A stretch of DNA of 53,586 nt from CAZEER01 sp964511215 (GTDB taxonomy: Bacteria > Fidelibacterota > Marinisomatia > Marinisomatales > UBA1611): positions 1 through 53,586 of the forward strand of contig CAZEER010000006.1 of the NCBI GenBank assembly GCA_964511215.1, written 5' to 3'. Position 1 is the first letter of the stretch. Every line of letters begins with the position of its first letter. The notes under the pieces were generated by a model. The model worked only from the letters and a program-made list of their open reading frames with translations. It did no database searches and was not told where the DNA came from. A program made the position numbers and the translations under genes. Positions 8,697 to 17,886 of the stretch are shown piece after piece.

Positions 8697-10217
8697 CTAA
8701 TTATTTGGAATATCAAGCTGATTTTCAGCGTCAGAGATTATTACAGCGACAGTTGCATCACCAGTTACATTAACTGTTGTTCTAACCATATCTAAGATTC
8801 GATCAACACCTAGTATAATTGCGATTCCTTGACTAGGTACACCCACTGCTTCAAGGATGATAACAAGCATTACAATTCCAGCACCTGGAACAGCAGCAGT
8901 GCCAATAGATGCAAGAACTGTTGTAAGAACAATTGTAATCTGAGAACTAATATCTAGATTCATACCTAAAGTTTGAGCAATAAATACAGCAGCTACAGCT
9001 TGGTATAAAGCAGTTCCATCCATGTTAATTGTTGCACCAAGAGGTAAAACAAAAGATGATACTTCTTCACTCACACCAAGTTTCTCTTCACACCGTTCCA
9101 TAGTTACTGGCAAGGTTGCTCCACTGGAGCTAGTAGAAAAAGCTAATAATTGGGCAGGTGCTAGACCTTTATAAAAGGTTCTTAAAGGCATTTTAGTGAA
9201 AAATTTCATTAGACCTGTATAGGTAATAGCAACATGAGTAAACAGTCCTAGAATCACTGCAAACATATAATATCCAAGTGCTCCTAATAATTCTATGACA
9301 TGCGCTGAATTATCACCTGCTACTTTATTTATTGTCTGTGCTATAAGTGCAAAAACTCCAATAGGTGCCATAAGCATAATGATATCTACGAGTTTAATCA
9401 CAACCTCGGTTAAACTTTTGAAAAAATCTTGAACAGGTTTACCTTTTTCATTGGGAATCTGGATTATTCCTATACCAATAAAAATTGCTATAAATACTAC
9501 CTGAAGCATGTTTCGATTACTGGATGCTGAGTCTAAAAAATTACTTGGTACTATATCGACAATTGGCTGTAGTGGTCCTCTATTCTTGACCTCCTGCACT
9601 GTACGCGCTTTTTTTGATGCATCTTTCTCATATGTAGATTGCAATTTCTTCTGCATTACATCAGGTATTTTATCTCCAGGCTTTAGCATATTTACTGAAA
9701 CCAACCCAATTGTAACCGCCAATGCAGTAGTGCCAATATAAATTCCAATTGTTTTACCACCAATGCGACTGAGTTTTTTTACGTCAGAAAGTGATGCTAC
9801 CCCTGTTATTAGGGATGCTAAAACAAGAGGCATGGCAATAAGTTTTAAGAGGTTAATAAATATGGTACCAAAAGGTGCAATCCAATCTGATGTAAAATGT
9901 CCCCAACCTGTATCATAATCAATGCTATTTACATCCAAATAATCTTGAATTTTTGAGATTTCCCATGAACTATCGGGGATAGTTGTCTGAATTGTATTGA
10001 TTAATTCTTGCTTTGTATTACTTACATCATAATCAATGCTATTTACATCCAAATAATCTTGAATTTTTGAGATTTCCCATGAACTATCGGGGATAGTTGT
10101 CTGAATTGTATTGATTAATTCTTGCTTTGTATCAGCTGAATAGGTGGCGGCAATACCATATATAAGGCCAAGAAAAAGTCCCCAAATAATTTGCCAGTGT
10201 AAAGCAGGTTTTTTCAT
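8697..10217 (-). CDS. Dicarboxylate/amino acid:cation symporter (DAACS family) with duplicated loop
   Basis: A 506-residue transporter, longer than the usual 420-450. Family features are the serine-rich re-entrant loop (STSSSGATLPVTM), the substrate/Na+ site NMDGTALYQ, and the C-terminal helix with RILDMVRTTVNVTGD. It imports glutamate/aspartate or C4-dicarboxylates with Na+ or H+. After the first membrane helix (about residues 8-25) an extra outside segment carries a 35-residue unit twice, T30-D64 and T68-D102, separated by VSN. The unit resembles nothing in the core fold. Without the duplication the protein would be 468 residues. No operon partner is seen: it starts 69 bp after the end of the upstream minus-strand gene. 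Confidence 0.92.
   Translation of the reverse strand: MKKPALHWQIIWGLFLGLIYGIAATYSADTKQELINTIQTTIPDSSWEISKIQDYLDVNSIDYDVSNTKQELINTIQTTIPDSSWEISKIQDYLDVNSIDYDTGWGHFTSDWIAPFGTIFINLLKLIAMPLVLASLITGVASLSDVKKLSRIGGKTIGIYIGTTALAVTIGLVSVNMLKPGDKIPDVMQKKLQSTYEKDASKKARTVQEVKNRGPLQPIVDIVPSNFLDSASSNRNMLQVVFIAIFIGIGIIQIPNEKGKPVQDFFKSLTEVVIKLVDIIMLMAPIGVFALIAQTINKVAGDNSAHVIELLGALGYYMFAVILGLFTHVAITYTGLMKFFTKMPLRTFYKGLAPAQLLAFSTSSSGATLPVTMERCEEKLGVSEEVSSFVLPLGATINMDGTALYQAVAAVFIAQTLGMNLDISSQITIVLTTVLASIGTAAVPGAGIVMLVIILEAVGVPSQGIAIILGVDRILDMVRTTVNVTGDATVAVIISDAENQLDIPNN
9912..10132 (-). repeat. In-frame tandem duplication, two exact 107-bp copies with 114-bp period
   Basis: Bases 9912-10018 and 10026-10132 are identical by eye over 107 bp, separated by 7 bp. 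The period is 114 bp, exactly 38 codons, so the symporter frame is kept. Each copy encodes a 35-residue stretch that begins TKQELINTIQTTIPD and ends VNSIDYD. Perfect nucleotide identity, including silent positions, points to a very recent event, or to an assembly error. Confidence 0.95.
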
Positions 10218-10286
10218 TTATATAATCACTATTTTTTACAGATTTAAAATTTTTTCTAAAAATACAACAAATGTTTAGAGTCTTAT

Positions 10287-12440
10287 TTACTTACTAAGGT
10301 AATTTAAAGCTATTTTCATATTTGTTGTAGGCTGCTTGCAAGAAAAGTTTTCACAAATATAAAACGTAGTTTTATTATCAATCATAGTATGAGCCTTTGT
10401 CCAAGGAGCAATGTTTGCAAGATCATTAGGTTTAGAAATATCCTTAAAAAGCATAATTGTATTCGGAGAATATTTATTCCAAAATTTTTGAGCTATTTCA
10501 AATGTATTTGCATCTTTTCCATCCATAACAATTACCACTTCCTTTGGGTTTTTAAAGTCAAACATAAAACCAGTTAACATATGTGCAAAACCTGTAGGAG
10601 ATTTTTCAGCCTGATGTGAAAAGGCTTTTAAAGTTTTATTAGCAATTTCAATTAATTTCGTATTGCCAGTAATTTTACCTAATCGAAAAAGATTCAAAAC
10701 AGCTACTGAATTGCCGGATGGTATAGCCCCATCATAACTATCTTTAGCTCTAACCATGAGTTTCTCTGCATCTTTACTACCAATAAAAAAACCACCATTT
10801 TCATCAGAAAAATCATCTAACATTATTTCGGTAAGTTCTATGGCACGAGTTAAATAGAGATAATTAAATGTTGCTTCATATAGATTCAGTAAGCCCCAAA
10901 TCGTAAATGAATAGTCATCGATATGAGGGTCTAAACCAGCATTCCCCTTTCGATATCGTTTCATTAGTCGTCCATTATTTTTCTGAAGATGATTTTCTAT
11001 AAATTTTGCTGCTTTCTCTGCAAATTTAATATATTCAGGTTCATTTAAAATTCGTCCACCAAGTGCAAGCGCTGCTATCATAAGTCCATTCCAATCTGTA
11101 AGAATTTTATCGTCTTTTAGTGGGTGAACACGCTCTTCACGGACAGAAAATAATTGTTCTTTTGAAATTTCAATAATATCATTCAATTCACTCAATGAAA
11201 GGTTGAATTTTTTTGCGATTGGTTCAATACTGTCTCTTAGGTAAGGGATATTTTTGCCATTAGTTTGGCCTGTTGATTCATCATGGAAATTGCCGGTACG
11301 CGAAATTCCATAAACTTTAGAGACGATTCTACCATGTTCAGAGCCTAATATTTCAATAATTTCATTTTCTGTCCATAGATAGAATGTTCCTTCTTCACCT
11401 TCACTGTCAGCATCTTCAGCTGAGTAGAATCCTCCTTCGTCATGAGTCATATCTCTTAAAACATAGGAAAAAATTTCTCGTGCTACATCAGCATATTTTT
11501 CTTTACCAGTGAGCTGGTATGTTTCCAAGTATGCCATTGATAGCATTGCCTGATCATAGAGCATTTTTTCAAAGTGTGGTACAAGCCATCTATTATCAGT
11601 TGAATAGCGATGAAACCCGAGGCCGATATGGTCAAATAACCCACCAAGTCTCATATAGCTAAGTGTTTTTTCAACCATCTCTAAAGAAGTGGGATTATTA
11701 TATAGTTTACTATATCTCAATAAGAAGATCAAATTGTGGGGAGATGGGAATTTTGGAGCTTTCCCAAAACCACCATATTGAGGATCATATCTTTCTGCAT
11801 AGCTAGTAAATGCATTGTGAATCATGGTCTCGGTCCATGGATCACCGGGTACGCTTGTATTAATTTGTATTAGGTAGTCTTGAATTTTATTAATTGATTC
11901 ACGGATCTCATTTTGCTTCATGCTCCAGGCATTTGCAAGGCTAGGAATTAATTGTAGCATTCCAGGCTGTTGACCACGTCCTTGCTTAGGAAAATAAGTG
12001 CCAGCGAAAAATGGTTCTTTTTCAGGAGTCATAACTATGGTAAGTGGCCAACCTCCTCGACCAGTCATTGCCTGGCAGACTGACATATAAAGGTGGTCTA
12101 TCTCGGGCATCTCTTCTCTATCTACTTTTATATTTACAAAATATTGATTCATTTTTGCCGCAACAGTAGAGTCTTCAAATGATTCGTGTTCCATGACATG
12201 ACACCAGTGACATGTGGAATAGCCAATGGATAGAAAAATTGGCTTATTTTCTTTCTTAGCTTTTTCGAATGCTTCTTTACCCCATGGATACCAATCAACT
12301 GGGTTAGATGCATGTTGCAAAAGATAAGGACTTTGTGATAATGCTAGGCGATTTTGGTGTTTTGATTCACTACTCATTTGTTTTCCATTACAGTTCCAGA
12401 GTAATATTGAACATATTGGGATAAATATTAGTTTTTTCAT
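10287..12440 (-). CDS. DUF255 / YyaL-type thioredoxin-domain protein
   Basis: A 717-residue protein of the YyaL/spermatogenesis-associated protein 20 family. The N-terminal thioredoxin-like domain has the family hallmarks NPVDWYPWG and C77-HW-C80-H. It is followed by an alpha/alpha-toroid region like six-hairpin glycosidases, with RGGWPLTIVMTP and HFEKMLYDQAML. The biochemical role is not established in the family; a redox or sugar-related function is possible. A hydrophobic N-terminus followed by LLWNC (C17) suggests a lipoprotein, but the residues before the Cys are not a classic lipobox. Its promoter must lie in the 134-bp gap shared with the divergent nuclease pair. Confidence 0.9.
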   Translation of the reverse strand: MKKLIFIPICSILLWNCNGKQMSSESKHQNRLALSQSPYLLQHASNPVDWYPWGKEAFEKAKKENKPIFLSIGYSTCHWCHVMEHESFEDSTVAAKMNQYFVNIKVDREEMPEIDHLYMSVCQAMTGRGGWPLTIVMTPEKEPFFAGTYFPKQGRGQQPGMLQLIPSLANAWSMKQNEIRESINKIQDYLIQINTSVPGDPWTETMIHNAFTSYAERYDPQYGGFGKAPKFPSPHNLIFLLRYSKLYNNPTSLEMVEKTLSYMRLGGLFDHIGLGFHRYSTDNRWLVPHFEKMLYDQAMLSMAYLETYQLTGKEKYADVAREIFSYVLRDMTHDEGGFYSAEDADSEGEEGTFYLWTENEIIEILGSEHGRIVSKVYGISRTGNFHDESTGQTNGKNIPYLRDSIEPIAKKFNLSLSELNDIIEISKEQLFSVREERVHPLKDDKILTDWNGLMIAALALGGRILNEPEYIKFAEKAAKFIENHLQKNNGRLMKRYRKGNAGLDPHIDDYSFTIWGLLNLYEATFNYLYLTRAIELTEIMLDDFSDENGGFFIGSKDAEKLMVRAKDSYDGAIPSGNSVAVLNLFRLGKITGNTKLIEIANKTLKAFSHQAEKSPTGFAHMLTGFMFDFKNPKEVVIVMDGKDANTFEIAQKFWNKYSPNTIMLFKDISKPNDLANIAPWTKAHTMIDNKTTFYICENFSCKQPTTNMKIALNYLSK

Positions 12441-12574
12441 ACATTATGAATCCATTCGATAGAAGTTAGATCAAATTACTAAGATATTAATATGAAAAAT
12501 ATTAATTCATATAGACAAACGATTATTTTATCTTAAATAATTGTAAATTCGATACAGAAATTTATGGATAACTA

Positions 12575-13282
12575 TTGAATAATATTCTAGATAATAATAT
12601 TATACTTAACAAGGATACGCATGAGTATAAATTGATTGGTGAATCGGAATTTTCTTTTACAAGTGTGACAACCTATATTGGAAAGTTTTTTGAAAAATTT
12701 GATCCAATAAAGATTGCAACTAATCTTACAAAAAATCATCCCAAATATTCAAACTATACAATTGAATCACTTTTGGCAGAGTGGAAGGAAGCCGCAGATT
12801 ATGGAACAAAAGTACATAATGAAATAGAAAACTGGGTTAAAAATGGTATTGAGCCAAAAGAGTTAAAATCTATTAATGGTAAAAACTGGCTAAAAAATTA
12901 TCAATCTAAATCTAGTATGGATATTTTTTCTGAAATAATTATCTATAGTAAAGAGCTTAGAATTGCTGGGACTATTGATATTCTTGCAAAAGATAATCAG
13001 TCAGATGAATACGTATTGATTGATTGGAAAACATCAAAAAAAATTACAACAGTTTCATATGGACACAAAACTGGAAATCATGAAGCAACAAAAAATGTAA
13101 TGGACTGTAACTTTTATCATTATTCTTTGCAATTATCACTCTATAGATTTCTTCTTGAAGAGTACTATGGCTACAGGGTAAGAAATCAGGTTATAGCACA
13201 TATTAAAGACGATGAGGTTGATGCCCATATTGCCCCATATATGAGGAATGAAATTGTGTCAATGTTGGAAACATTAGAATGA
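12575..13282 (+). CDS. PD-(D/E)XK superfamily nuclease (RecB-like)
   Basis: A 235-residue protein with the ordered motifs of RecB-type nucleases: G77-T-x-x-H81 followed by an IE pair, E120 in SEIIIYS, D135 in GTIDIL, D150-W-K152 in the DWKTS core motif, and Q186 in YSLQLSLYRF. It should cut DNA with Mg2+. No cysteine cluster is present, so it is not a Cas4- or AddB-type Fe-S nuclease. The start is TTG: the frame has a TAA at 12569-12571 and no ATG or GTG before the conserved HEYKLIGE region. It overlaps the next gene, a DnaQ-like exonuclease, by ATGA. Similar short nucleases occur in phages and bacteria. Repair or DNA processing is inferred. Confidence 0.8.
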   Translation: MNNILDNNIILNKDTHEYKLIGESEFSFTSVTTYIGKFFEKFDPIKIATNLTKNHPKYSNYTIESLLAEWKEAADYGTKVHNEIENWVKNGIEPKELKSINGKNWLKNYQSKSSMDIFSEIIIYSKELRIAGTIDILAKDNQSDEYVLIDWKTSKKITTVSYGHKTGNHEATKNVMDCNFYHYSLQLSLYRFLLEEYYGYRVRNQVIAHIKDDEVDAHIAPYMRNEIVSMLETLE

Positions 13283-14139
13283 CTTTTATAGATTCAATTA
13301 AACCACTATCAAGAAAGATTACTTTAACGGAGTATGATCCTCCTTCTCCTGAATTATTACTTACAGATGGGGAATGCATAACAATTGGTTTTTTAGATAC
13401 AGAAACAACAGGTATAGATAGGCATCAGGATAAAATTATAGAGCTAGCGATTAAGGTAGTAACATTTGAAAAGTCTTCTTGTAAGATAGTCTCTATTGAT
13501 CAGGTATATGAATCTTTTAATGATCCCGAAGAAGATATTAACCATGATATAACTTTACTGACTGGTATAAATAATGATATGGTTGAGGGGCAGTCTATTG
13601 ATTGGAAAAAGGTTGATGAAATTTTTCAATTGGTTGAAATCATTGTGGCCCATAATGCAGGATTTGACCGTGCATTTATGGATAGATATTCATTGCAATC
13701 CCCTAAGAAGTTATGGGGTTGTTCTGTCAATGATATTGACTGGCTATCAAGAGGATTTTCAAGCGCAAAACAGGAGCTTCTATGCTACTGGCACGGATTT
13801 TATTTTAATGTGCACCGTGCTATGAGTGATGTAGACTCTCTGATACATCTGGTTACACATAATTTTTATGGTAAGGACAGACCTTTAATTGAATTGATAG
13901 AAAAATCACAGAGTCCTAGCTATATAATTTTTGCAGATAATTTTAAATATGACCCTATTAAGAAAGATATTCTCAAGGGTAATAAATATCGTTGGAATAA
14001 TAAACAAAAGATTTGGTACAAGAGCGTTAAGCTTAATGACATAGATGAGGAAAAAGGTTGGCTAACTGCTACAATATACGGCTCCTATTTTGAAGGAAAG
14101 GTTCAAGAAGTAAATCCCATTGATAAATATAAATTATAG
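13279..14139 (+). CDS. DnaQ-like 3'-5' exonuclease (DEDDh) with C-terminal extension
   Basis: A 286-residue protein with a complete DEDDh site: D40 and E42 in FLDTETTG, D130 in AHNAGFD, and H179 and D184 in HRAMSDVD. This is the 3'-5' proofreading fold of the DNA polymerase III epsilon subunit and related exonucleases. A C-terminal module of about 70 residues contains LKGNKYRWN and IWYKSV, a pattern seen at the end of stand-alone epsilon-like exonucleases. The preceding PD-(D/E)XK nuclease gene overlaps by 4 bases, so the two are made together and may act on the same DNA end. Whether it is the replicative epsilon subunit or a repair enzyme cannot be told. Confidence 0.85.
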   Translation: MTFIDSIKPLSRKITLTEYDPPSPELLLTDGECITIGFLDTETTGIDRHQDKIIELAIKVVTFEKSSCKIVSIDQVYESFNDPEEDINHDITLLTGINNDMVEGQSIDWKKVDEIFQLVEIIVAHNAGFDRAFMDRYSLQSPKKLWGCSVNDIDWLSRGFSSAKQELLCYWHGFYFNVHRAMSDVDSLIHLVTHNFYGKDRPLIELIEKSQSPSYIIFADNFKYDPIKKDILKGNKYRWNNKQKIWYKSVKLNDIDEEKGWLTATIYGSYFEGKVQEVNPIDKYKL

Positions 14140-14234
14140 TTTTGTAATTACTCAATTATTTTCTGTAGTAGATAGAGCCTTTAAAAAATAATAACCTTTA
14201 ATTCTTTCGAATAGTAATTTTAATTTAGGAGCCT

Positions 14235-15776
14235 ATGACTCACTTATCAGGTATTATTATCTATCTTTTTCTTTTGGTTGCTGTTGGTGTTTATAAGGTA
14301 CGTTCGGTTAAGGATAGTGAAGATTTTATGGTCGCAGGTAGGACACTCCCATGGTACATTCTTGTGGGAACCTTGTTGGCAACCTGGATGGGAAGTGGCT
14401 CTTTATTTAGTGGTGCCGGACTTGGTTATAGAAATGGACTGGCAGGGCTCTGGTCTAGTGGAGGTGCCTGGCTCGGGATTGCCCTTATCTATTTTATCAC
14501 CCGCAGAATTCGCAATTTTGGTAAGGTTACTGTACCAGATATATTTGAAGCAAGATATGGACAAATTGCAGCGGTTCTTGCAACCATAACTACAGTAATT
14601 GCATATACTACTATCGTCTCGTACCAGTTTAGAGGTGGTGGTAAAGTATTATCTATGGTATCAGATGGTATGGTATCTTTGGAAAATGGAATTATAATTA
14701 CGGCTGTATTTGCAATATCATACACTGTTTTGGCTGGAATGTTTTCAGTTGTTTACACTGATGTCGTAAATGGAGTGCTAATGACTATTGGAACCATTGG
14801 GGCACTTATTTTCTTAGTAATTAAAATTGGCGGCTTTGAAGAAATAATCTTGGTGGCTGAAACAGTAGGAAAGTGGCAAGTCTTTGGTAATTGGGCAGCA
14901 GAACGGACAGGTGATGTTTCAGGCCCAATTATTGCGATTAGTTTTTTTGTTCCAACTATGCTTCTTCTTATGGGTGATGCTAATATGTACCAGCGTATTT
15001 TTAGTGCTCATGATGGGGGGGCTGCAAAGAAAGCTGTTTTTTTCTGGATCATTGGTGTTATCATTCTTGAATCAGTTATTTCCATGTTGGGACTTACTGG
15101 ATCCGTGGCAGCTAGCAAAGGTATTATTCCCGACTTTGTTTTAAAAGAGATGGAAAGTGTTGTAGAACCAACTACGGCGGCACTCCTTGAAGCAAGGCAA
15201 GCAGGGAGTGAGTCAGTGATTCCCGCGATTGCCCGTCATGCTGGTCTTCCCATAATGTTGGGCATAATTTTATCTTCCACAATGATGGCGATTATTGTTT
15301 CTACAGCTGATTCATTTTTACTTATTCCTGCTACAAACCTAACACGCGATGTTTATTTACGTTATATTAATCCATCTGCAACTGAGAGACAGATACTTTT
15401 AATTAGTCGTTTATTAGTATTATTTCTAGGTTTGATTGCATTTCTTTTAGTCAGTCAATTTAAAACGGTACTCAATGCAGCATTTACAGCATATAATATT
15501 TATGGAACATCTATTACTCCAGCATTGTTGGCTGCATTCTTATGGAAACGTGCAACAAGTCAAGGCGCAATTTTATCTATAATCACTGGCGCATCAGTCA
15601 CAATACTTTGGACCTATTTTTTACCTAGTTGGTCAGGTTTTAAAAATTTTCATCCATTTCTACAAGAGGTAACCTATCCAGCAGCAGGGCTTTCAATTTT
15701 AGTGTTAATAGCAGGTAGTTTGTTAACAGCTGCTCCAGATCCTAAATCCTTAGATCAATTTTTTGATGATAATTGA
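14235..15776 (+). CDS. Sodium:solute symporter (SSS family)
   Basis: A 513-residue membrane protein with about 13 helices. The N-terminus has the family pattern SVKDSEDFMVAGRTLPWYI, then GTLLATWMGSGSLFSG, matching PutP/PanF/SglT-type transporters with the conserved Na+-site region. Near the end, STADSFLLIPATNLTRDVY is the usual helix-8/9 signature with Na+-coordinating Ser/Thr. The substrate is not predictable; proline, pantothenate, sugars and carboxylates are all found in the family. A TAGGAG ribosome site lies just upstream of the ATG. The gene stands alone, 95 bp after the exonuclease gene, and converges on a GNAT gene. Confidence 0.93.
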   Translation: MTHLSGIIIYLFLLVAVGVYKVRSVKDSEDFMVAGRTLPWYILVGTLLATWMGSGSLFSGAGLGYRNGLAGLWSSGGAWLGIALIYFITRRIRNFGKVTVPDIFEARYGQIAAVLATITTVIAYTTIVSYQFRGGGKVLSMVSDGMVSLENGIIITAVFAISYTVLAGMFSVVYTDVVNGVLMTIGTIGALIFLVIKIGGFEEIILVAETVGKWQVFGNWAAERTGDVSGPIIAISFFVPTMLLLMGDANMYQRIFSAHDGGAAKKAVFFWIIGVIILESVISMLGLTGSVAASKGIIPDFVLKEMESVVEPTTAALLEARQAGSESVIPAIARHAGLPIMLGIILSSTMMAIIVSTADSFLLIPATNLTRDVYLRYINPSATERQILLISRLLVLFLGLIAFLLVSQFKTVLNAAFTAYNIYGTSITPALLAAFLWKRATSQGAILSIITGASVTILWTYFLPSWSGFKNFHPFLQEVTYPAAGLSILVLIAGSLLTAAPDPKSLDQFFDDN

Positions 15777-15830
15777 TAATTAATTAGATCGATTTTTTTT
15801 AGATTAGTCTTCTATGGTTCTAGATAAATC

Positions 15831-16421
15831 TTATTTAGTAGTATAAATTTTTTCTGGGTCAAGTTCTCGGCGATAGTACTCAAAAATTATTCCAGTACCC
15901 TGCCAATTTTTTGTTTGGTCAATTACGCTAATTTTCCCAGTGAATCTAGCAGATATTCCTTTTTTTACATGTCCTGTTATAAAAGAAATATTTTTTTGTT
16001 TTTTTATCCAATTTATATAAATACGCTTCAGCATTTTTGCATATCCATTTCTTTTGTATTGTTTTTGAATCACAAAGGCATAGGTGTAGATGGTATTGAT
16101 CTTACCAAAATTTATATCAAGTCTCGCCCATGGCTCTTTTTCCAATATTTCTAATGGTAAACCAATAATATAACCGATAATAATTCCTTGGTGTCTTGCG
16201 ATAAATGGAAGTGAACCATCTCTATTAAAGTAGGTTTGAATTGTATTGGGAGTTAATTTAGTAATAGATCCGTATTCTTCAACAAGAGTGTTAGAAATAT
16301 CGATCAAAGATTTGTAATCATTGGTTCCAATATAGTGGATAAGTTCAACTTGGAAAGGTCCACTAGATGCGATCACTTCTCTGCGTGAATTGGGTTCTTG
16401 TTGCAAAAACAAATCTTCCAT
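15831..16421 (-). CDS. GNAT-family N-acetyltransferase
   Basis: A 196-residue protein. The central part has the GNAT core, with a beta strand ending in IYTYAFVIQ and the acetyl-CoA pyrophosphate loop in the form QKQYKRNGYAKML (Q/R-x-x-G-x-A/G pattern). Upstream, PFIARHQGIIIGYIIG is the typical strand 2-3 hairpin. By family it transfers an acetyl group to an amine on a small molecule or protein. The substrate is unknown, and neither the neighbouring symporter nor pyrF gives a clue. It is a single minus-strand gene with no evident operon. Confidence 0.82.
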   Translation of the reverse strand: MEDLFLQQEPNSRREVIASSGPFQVELIHYIGTNDYKSLIDISNTLVEEYGSITKLTPNTIQTYFNRDGSLPFIARHQGIIIGYIIGLPLEILEKEPWARLDINFGKINTIYTYAFVIQKQYKRNGYAKMLKRIYINWIKKQKNISFITGHVKKGISARFTGKISVIDQTKNWQGTGIIFEYYRRELDPEKIYTTK

Positions 16422-16518
16422 ATCTGAAGTTTAGTGTTAGTAAGCGTAAAATAGGTAAAAATAAATTGTTAAAATTGGATTTTTTGATTACTCTTTGCTT
16501 TGGGTAAGTTTATAACCT

Positions 16519-17310
16519 GTGACATCTTTAAATTCTATGATAAAATCAATTGTAAGAGCACGAAAGTCTTGGCTTTGTGTAGGATTGGATATGAACCCGG
16601 ATTTATTAGGATCATCAAGAATGGTTGATCTTAAGGAGCATACGTTTAAAGTTATCGATGCGACAAGGGAGATGGCTGTAGCCTATAAACCAAATTTTGC
16701 TTTTTTTGAGCGTTGGGGTGCGGATGGTTTTTCCTGGCTTGAACAAACAGTTGATTATATTGGTACTGATCATATTAAAATAGCTGATGCAAAGCGAGGT
16801 GATATCGGTAATACTGCGGATCAATATGCAAAAAGCATTTTTACTCATTTTGGATTTGATTGTGTTACTCTTAGTCCCTATATGGGTAGGGATAGCATTG
16901 AACCATTTTTAAATCATTCTGATAAAGGTGCATTCATTTTATGTAGAACCTCAAATCCATCTGCAAAGGAATTACAAGATATTTTAGTAAATAAAGTTCC
17001 TTTATACGAAAAAGTAATAAAAATGGTAAAAACATTAAATAAAAAAAATAATATAGGTCTAGTTGTTGGGGCTACGGCTCCAAATGACTTATCTAGAATA
17101 CGTACTATTGCTCCAAATTTACCATTATTAATACCTGGTATTGGTGCTCAGGGGGGAAACCTTAGTCATAGTATTAAGACTGGTAATCAATCTGGTGTCG
17201 CTATTATTAATATTTCTAGAGGTATTAGTTTTGCTGGAGATATGAGTGTGAAAACAATTAAAAAGACTGCAACTGATTTTGTAACCCTTATGCGAGATGC
17301 TTTAGTATAA
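16519..17310 (+). CDS. pyrF: Orotidine 5'-phosphate decarboxylase (type 2)
   Basis: A 263-residue TIM-barrel enzyme that makes UMP from OMP. The catalytic motif D90-x-K92-x-x-D95 lies in IADAKRGDIGNT, which has the extra GN of the longer type-2 (PyrF2) enzymes found in actinobacteria and many environmental phyla. The N-terminal WLCVGLDMNPDLL also fits that branch. Start GTG at 16519 gives six extra residues; ATG at 16537 is an alternative and neither has a clear Shine-Dalgarno. pyrE follows after 3 bp, so the last two steps of pyrimidine synthesis are co-expressed. Confidence 0.93.
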   Translation: MTSLNSMIKSIVRARKSWLCVGLDMNPDLLGSSRMVDLKEHTFKVIDATREMAVAYKPNFAFFERWGADGFSWLEQTVDYIGTDHIKIADAKRGDIGNTADQYAKSIFTHFGFDCVTLSPYMGRDSIEPFLNHSDKGAFILCRTSNPSAKELQDILVNKVPLYEKVIKMVKTLNKKNNIGLVVGATAPNDLSRIRTIAPNLPLLIPGIGAQGGNLSHSIKTGNQSGVAIINISRGISFAGDMSVKTIKKTATDFVTLMRDALV

Positions 17311-17313
17311 TTC

Positions 17314-17886
17314 ATGAATCAAAAACAAATCATTAATATCTTTAGATCTACGGGTGCACTTTTGAGCGGTCATTTTGTTCTCACTTCTGGACGCCATAGT
17401 GATACATACTTTCAATGTGCTAGAGTATTACAATTTCCTGAGTATCTTAGTGCATTTTCACTGATGATTGCAGATGAGTTCCGGGAAAATGATCCAGATG
17501 TTGTAATTTCACCCGCTATTGGTGGTATAGTTCTTGGTACGGAAGTGGGTACTCAGTTAGGTTGTCGTACAATTTTTGCTGAAAGGAAAGAGGGAAAGAT
17601 GGTTTTGCGTAGAGGATTCAGTCTAGAAAAAGGAGAAAAAGTCTTGATTGTTGAGGATGTTGTTACAACTGGCGGTTCGGTTAAAGAGGTGATGGAACTT
17701 GTTTCACCATCAGAAGTTAATATAATTGGTTTAGGTGTATTTGTTGATCGTAGTAATGGATCAGTAATTTTGCATAAAAATCATTATTCAATTGTAAAAT
17801 TAGATATAGCTAGCTACTCAGAGAAAAGTATTCCTGCAAGCTTATCTTCAATACCAATACAAAAACCTGGGAGTCGAAATTCATGA
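17314..17886 (+). CDS. pyrE: Orotate phosphoribosyltransferase
   Basis: A 190-residue type I phosphoribosyltransferase that joins orotate and PRPP to OMP, the substrate of the neighbouring pyrF enzyme. The PRPP-binding loop VLIVEDVVTTGGS and the catalytic-loop lysine region (FAERKEGKMVLRRGF) are present, as is the orotate-side SGRHSDTYFQC. Length is normal. It overlaps the downstream cyclophilin gene by ATGA. Confidence 0.95.
   Translation: MNQKQIINIFRSTGALLSGHFVLTSGRHSDTYFQCARVLQFPEYLSAFSLMIADEFRENDPDVVISPAIGGIVLGTEVGTQLGCRTIFAERKEGKMVLRRGFSLEKGEKVLIVEDVVTTGGSVKEVMELVSPSEVNIIGLGVFVDRSNGSVILHKNHYSIVKLDIASYSEKSIPASLSSIPIQKPGSRNS

Noticed and set aside
9912..10132. Direct repeat as CRISPR or MITE
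   Set aside because: Only two copies, in frame within a coding region, with period a multiple of three and no terminal inverted repeats.
10389..10577. Short plus-strand ORFs inside minus-strand genes and similar frames elsewhere
   Set aside because: They lie opposite well-supported genes, have no family signature and look like shadow frames of AT-rich coding DNA.
12564..12578. Four-codon mini-ORF ATG-GAT-AAC-TAT-TGA overlapping the TTG start of the RecB-like gene
   Set aside because: Too short to support a leader peptide and no ribosome site or conservation evidence.
12575..14139. Nuclease pair as a Cas4-like or CRISPR-associated module
   Set aside because: No cysteine cluster in the RecB-like protein, no repeats and no cas genes in the window.
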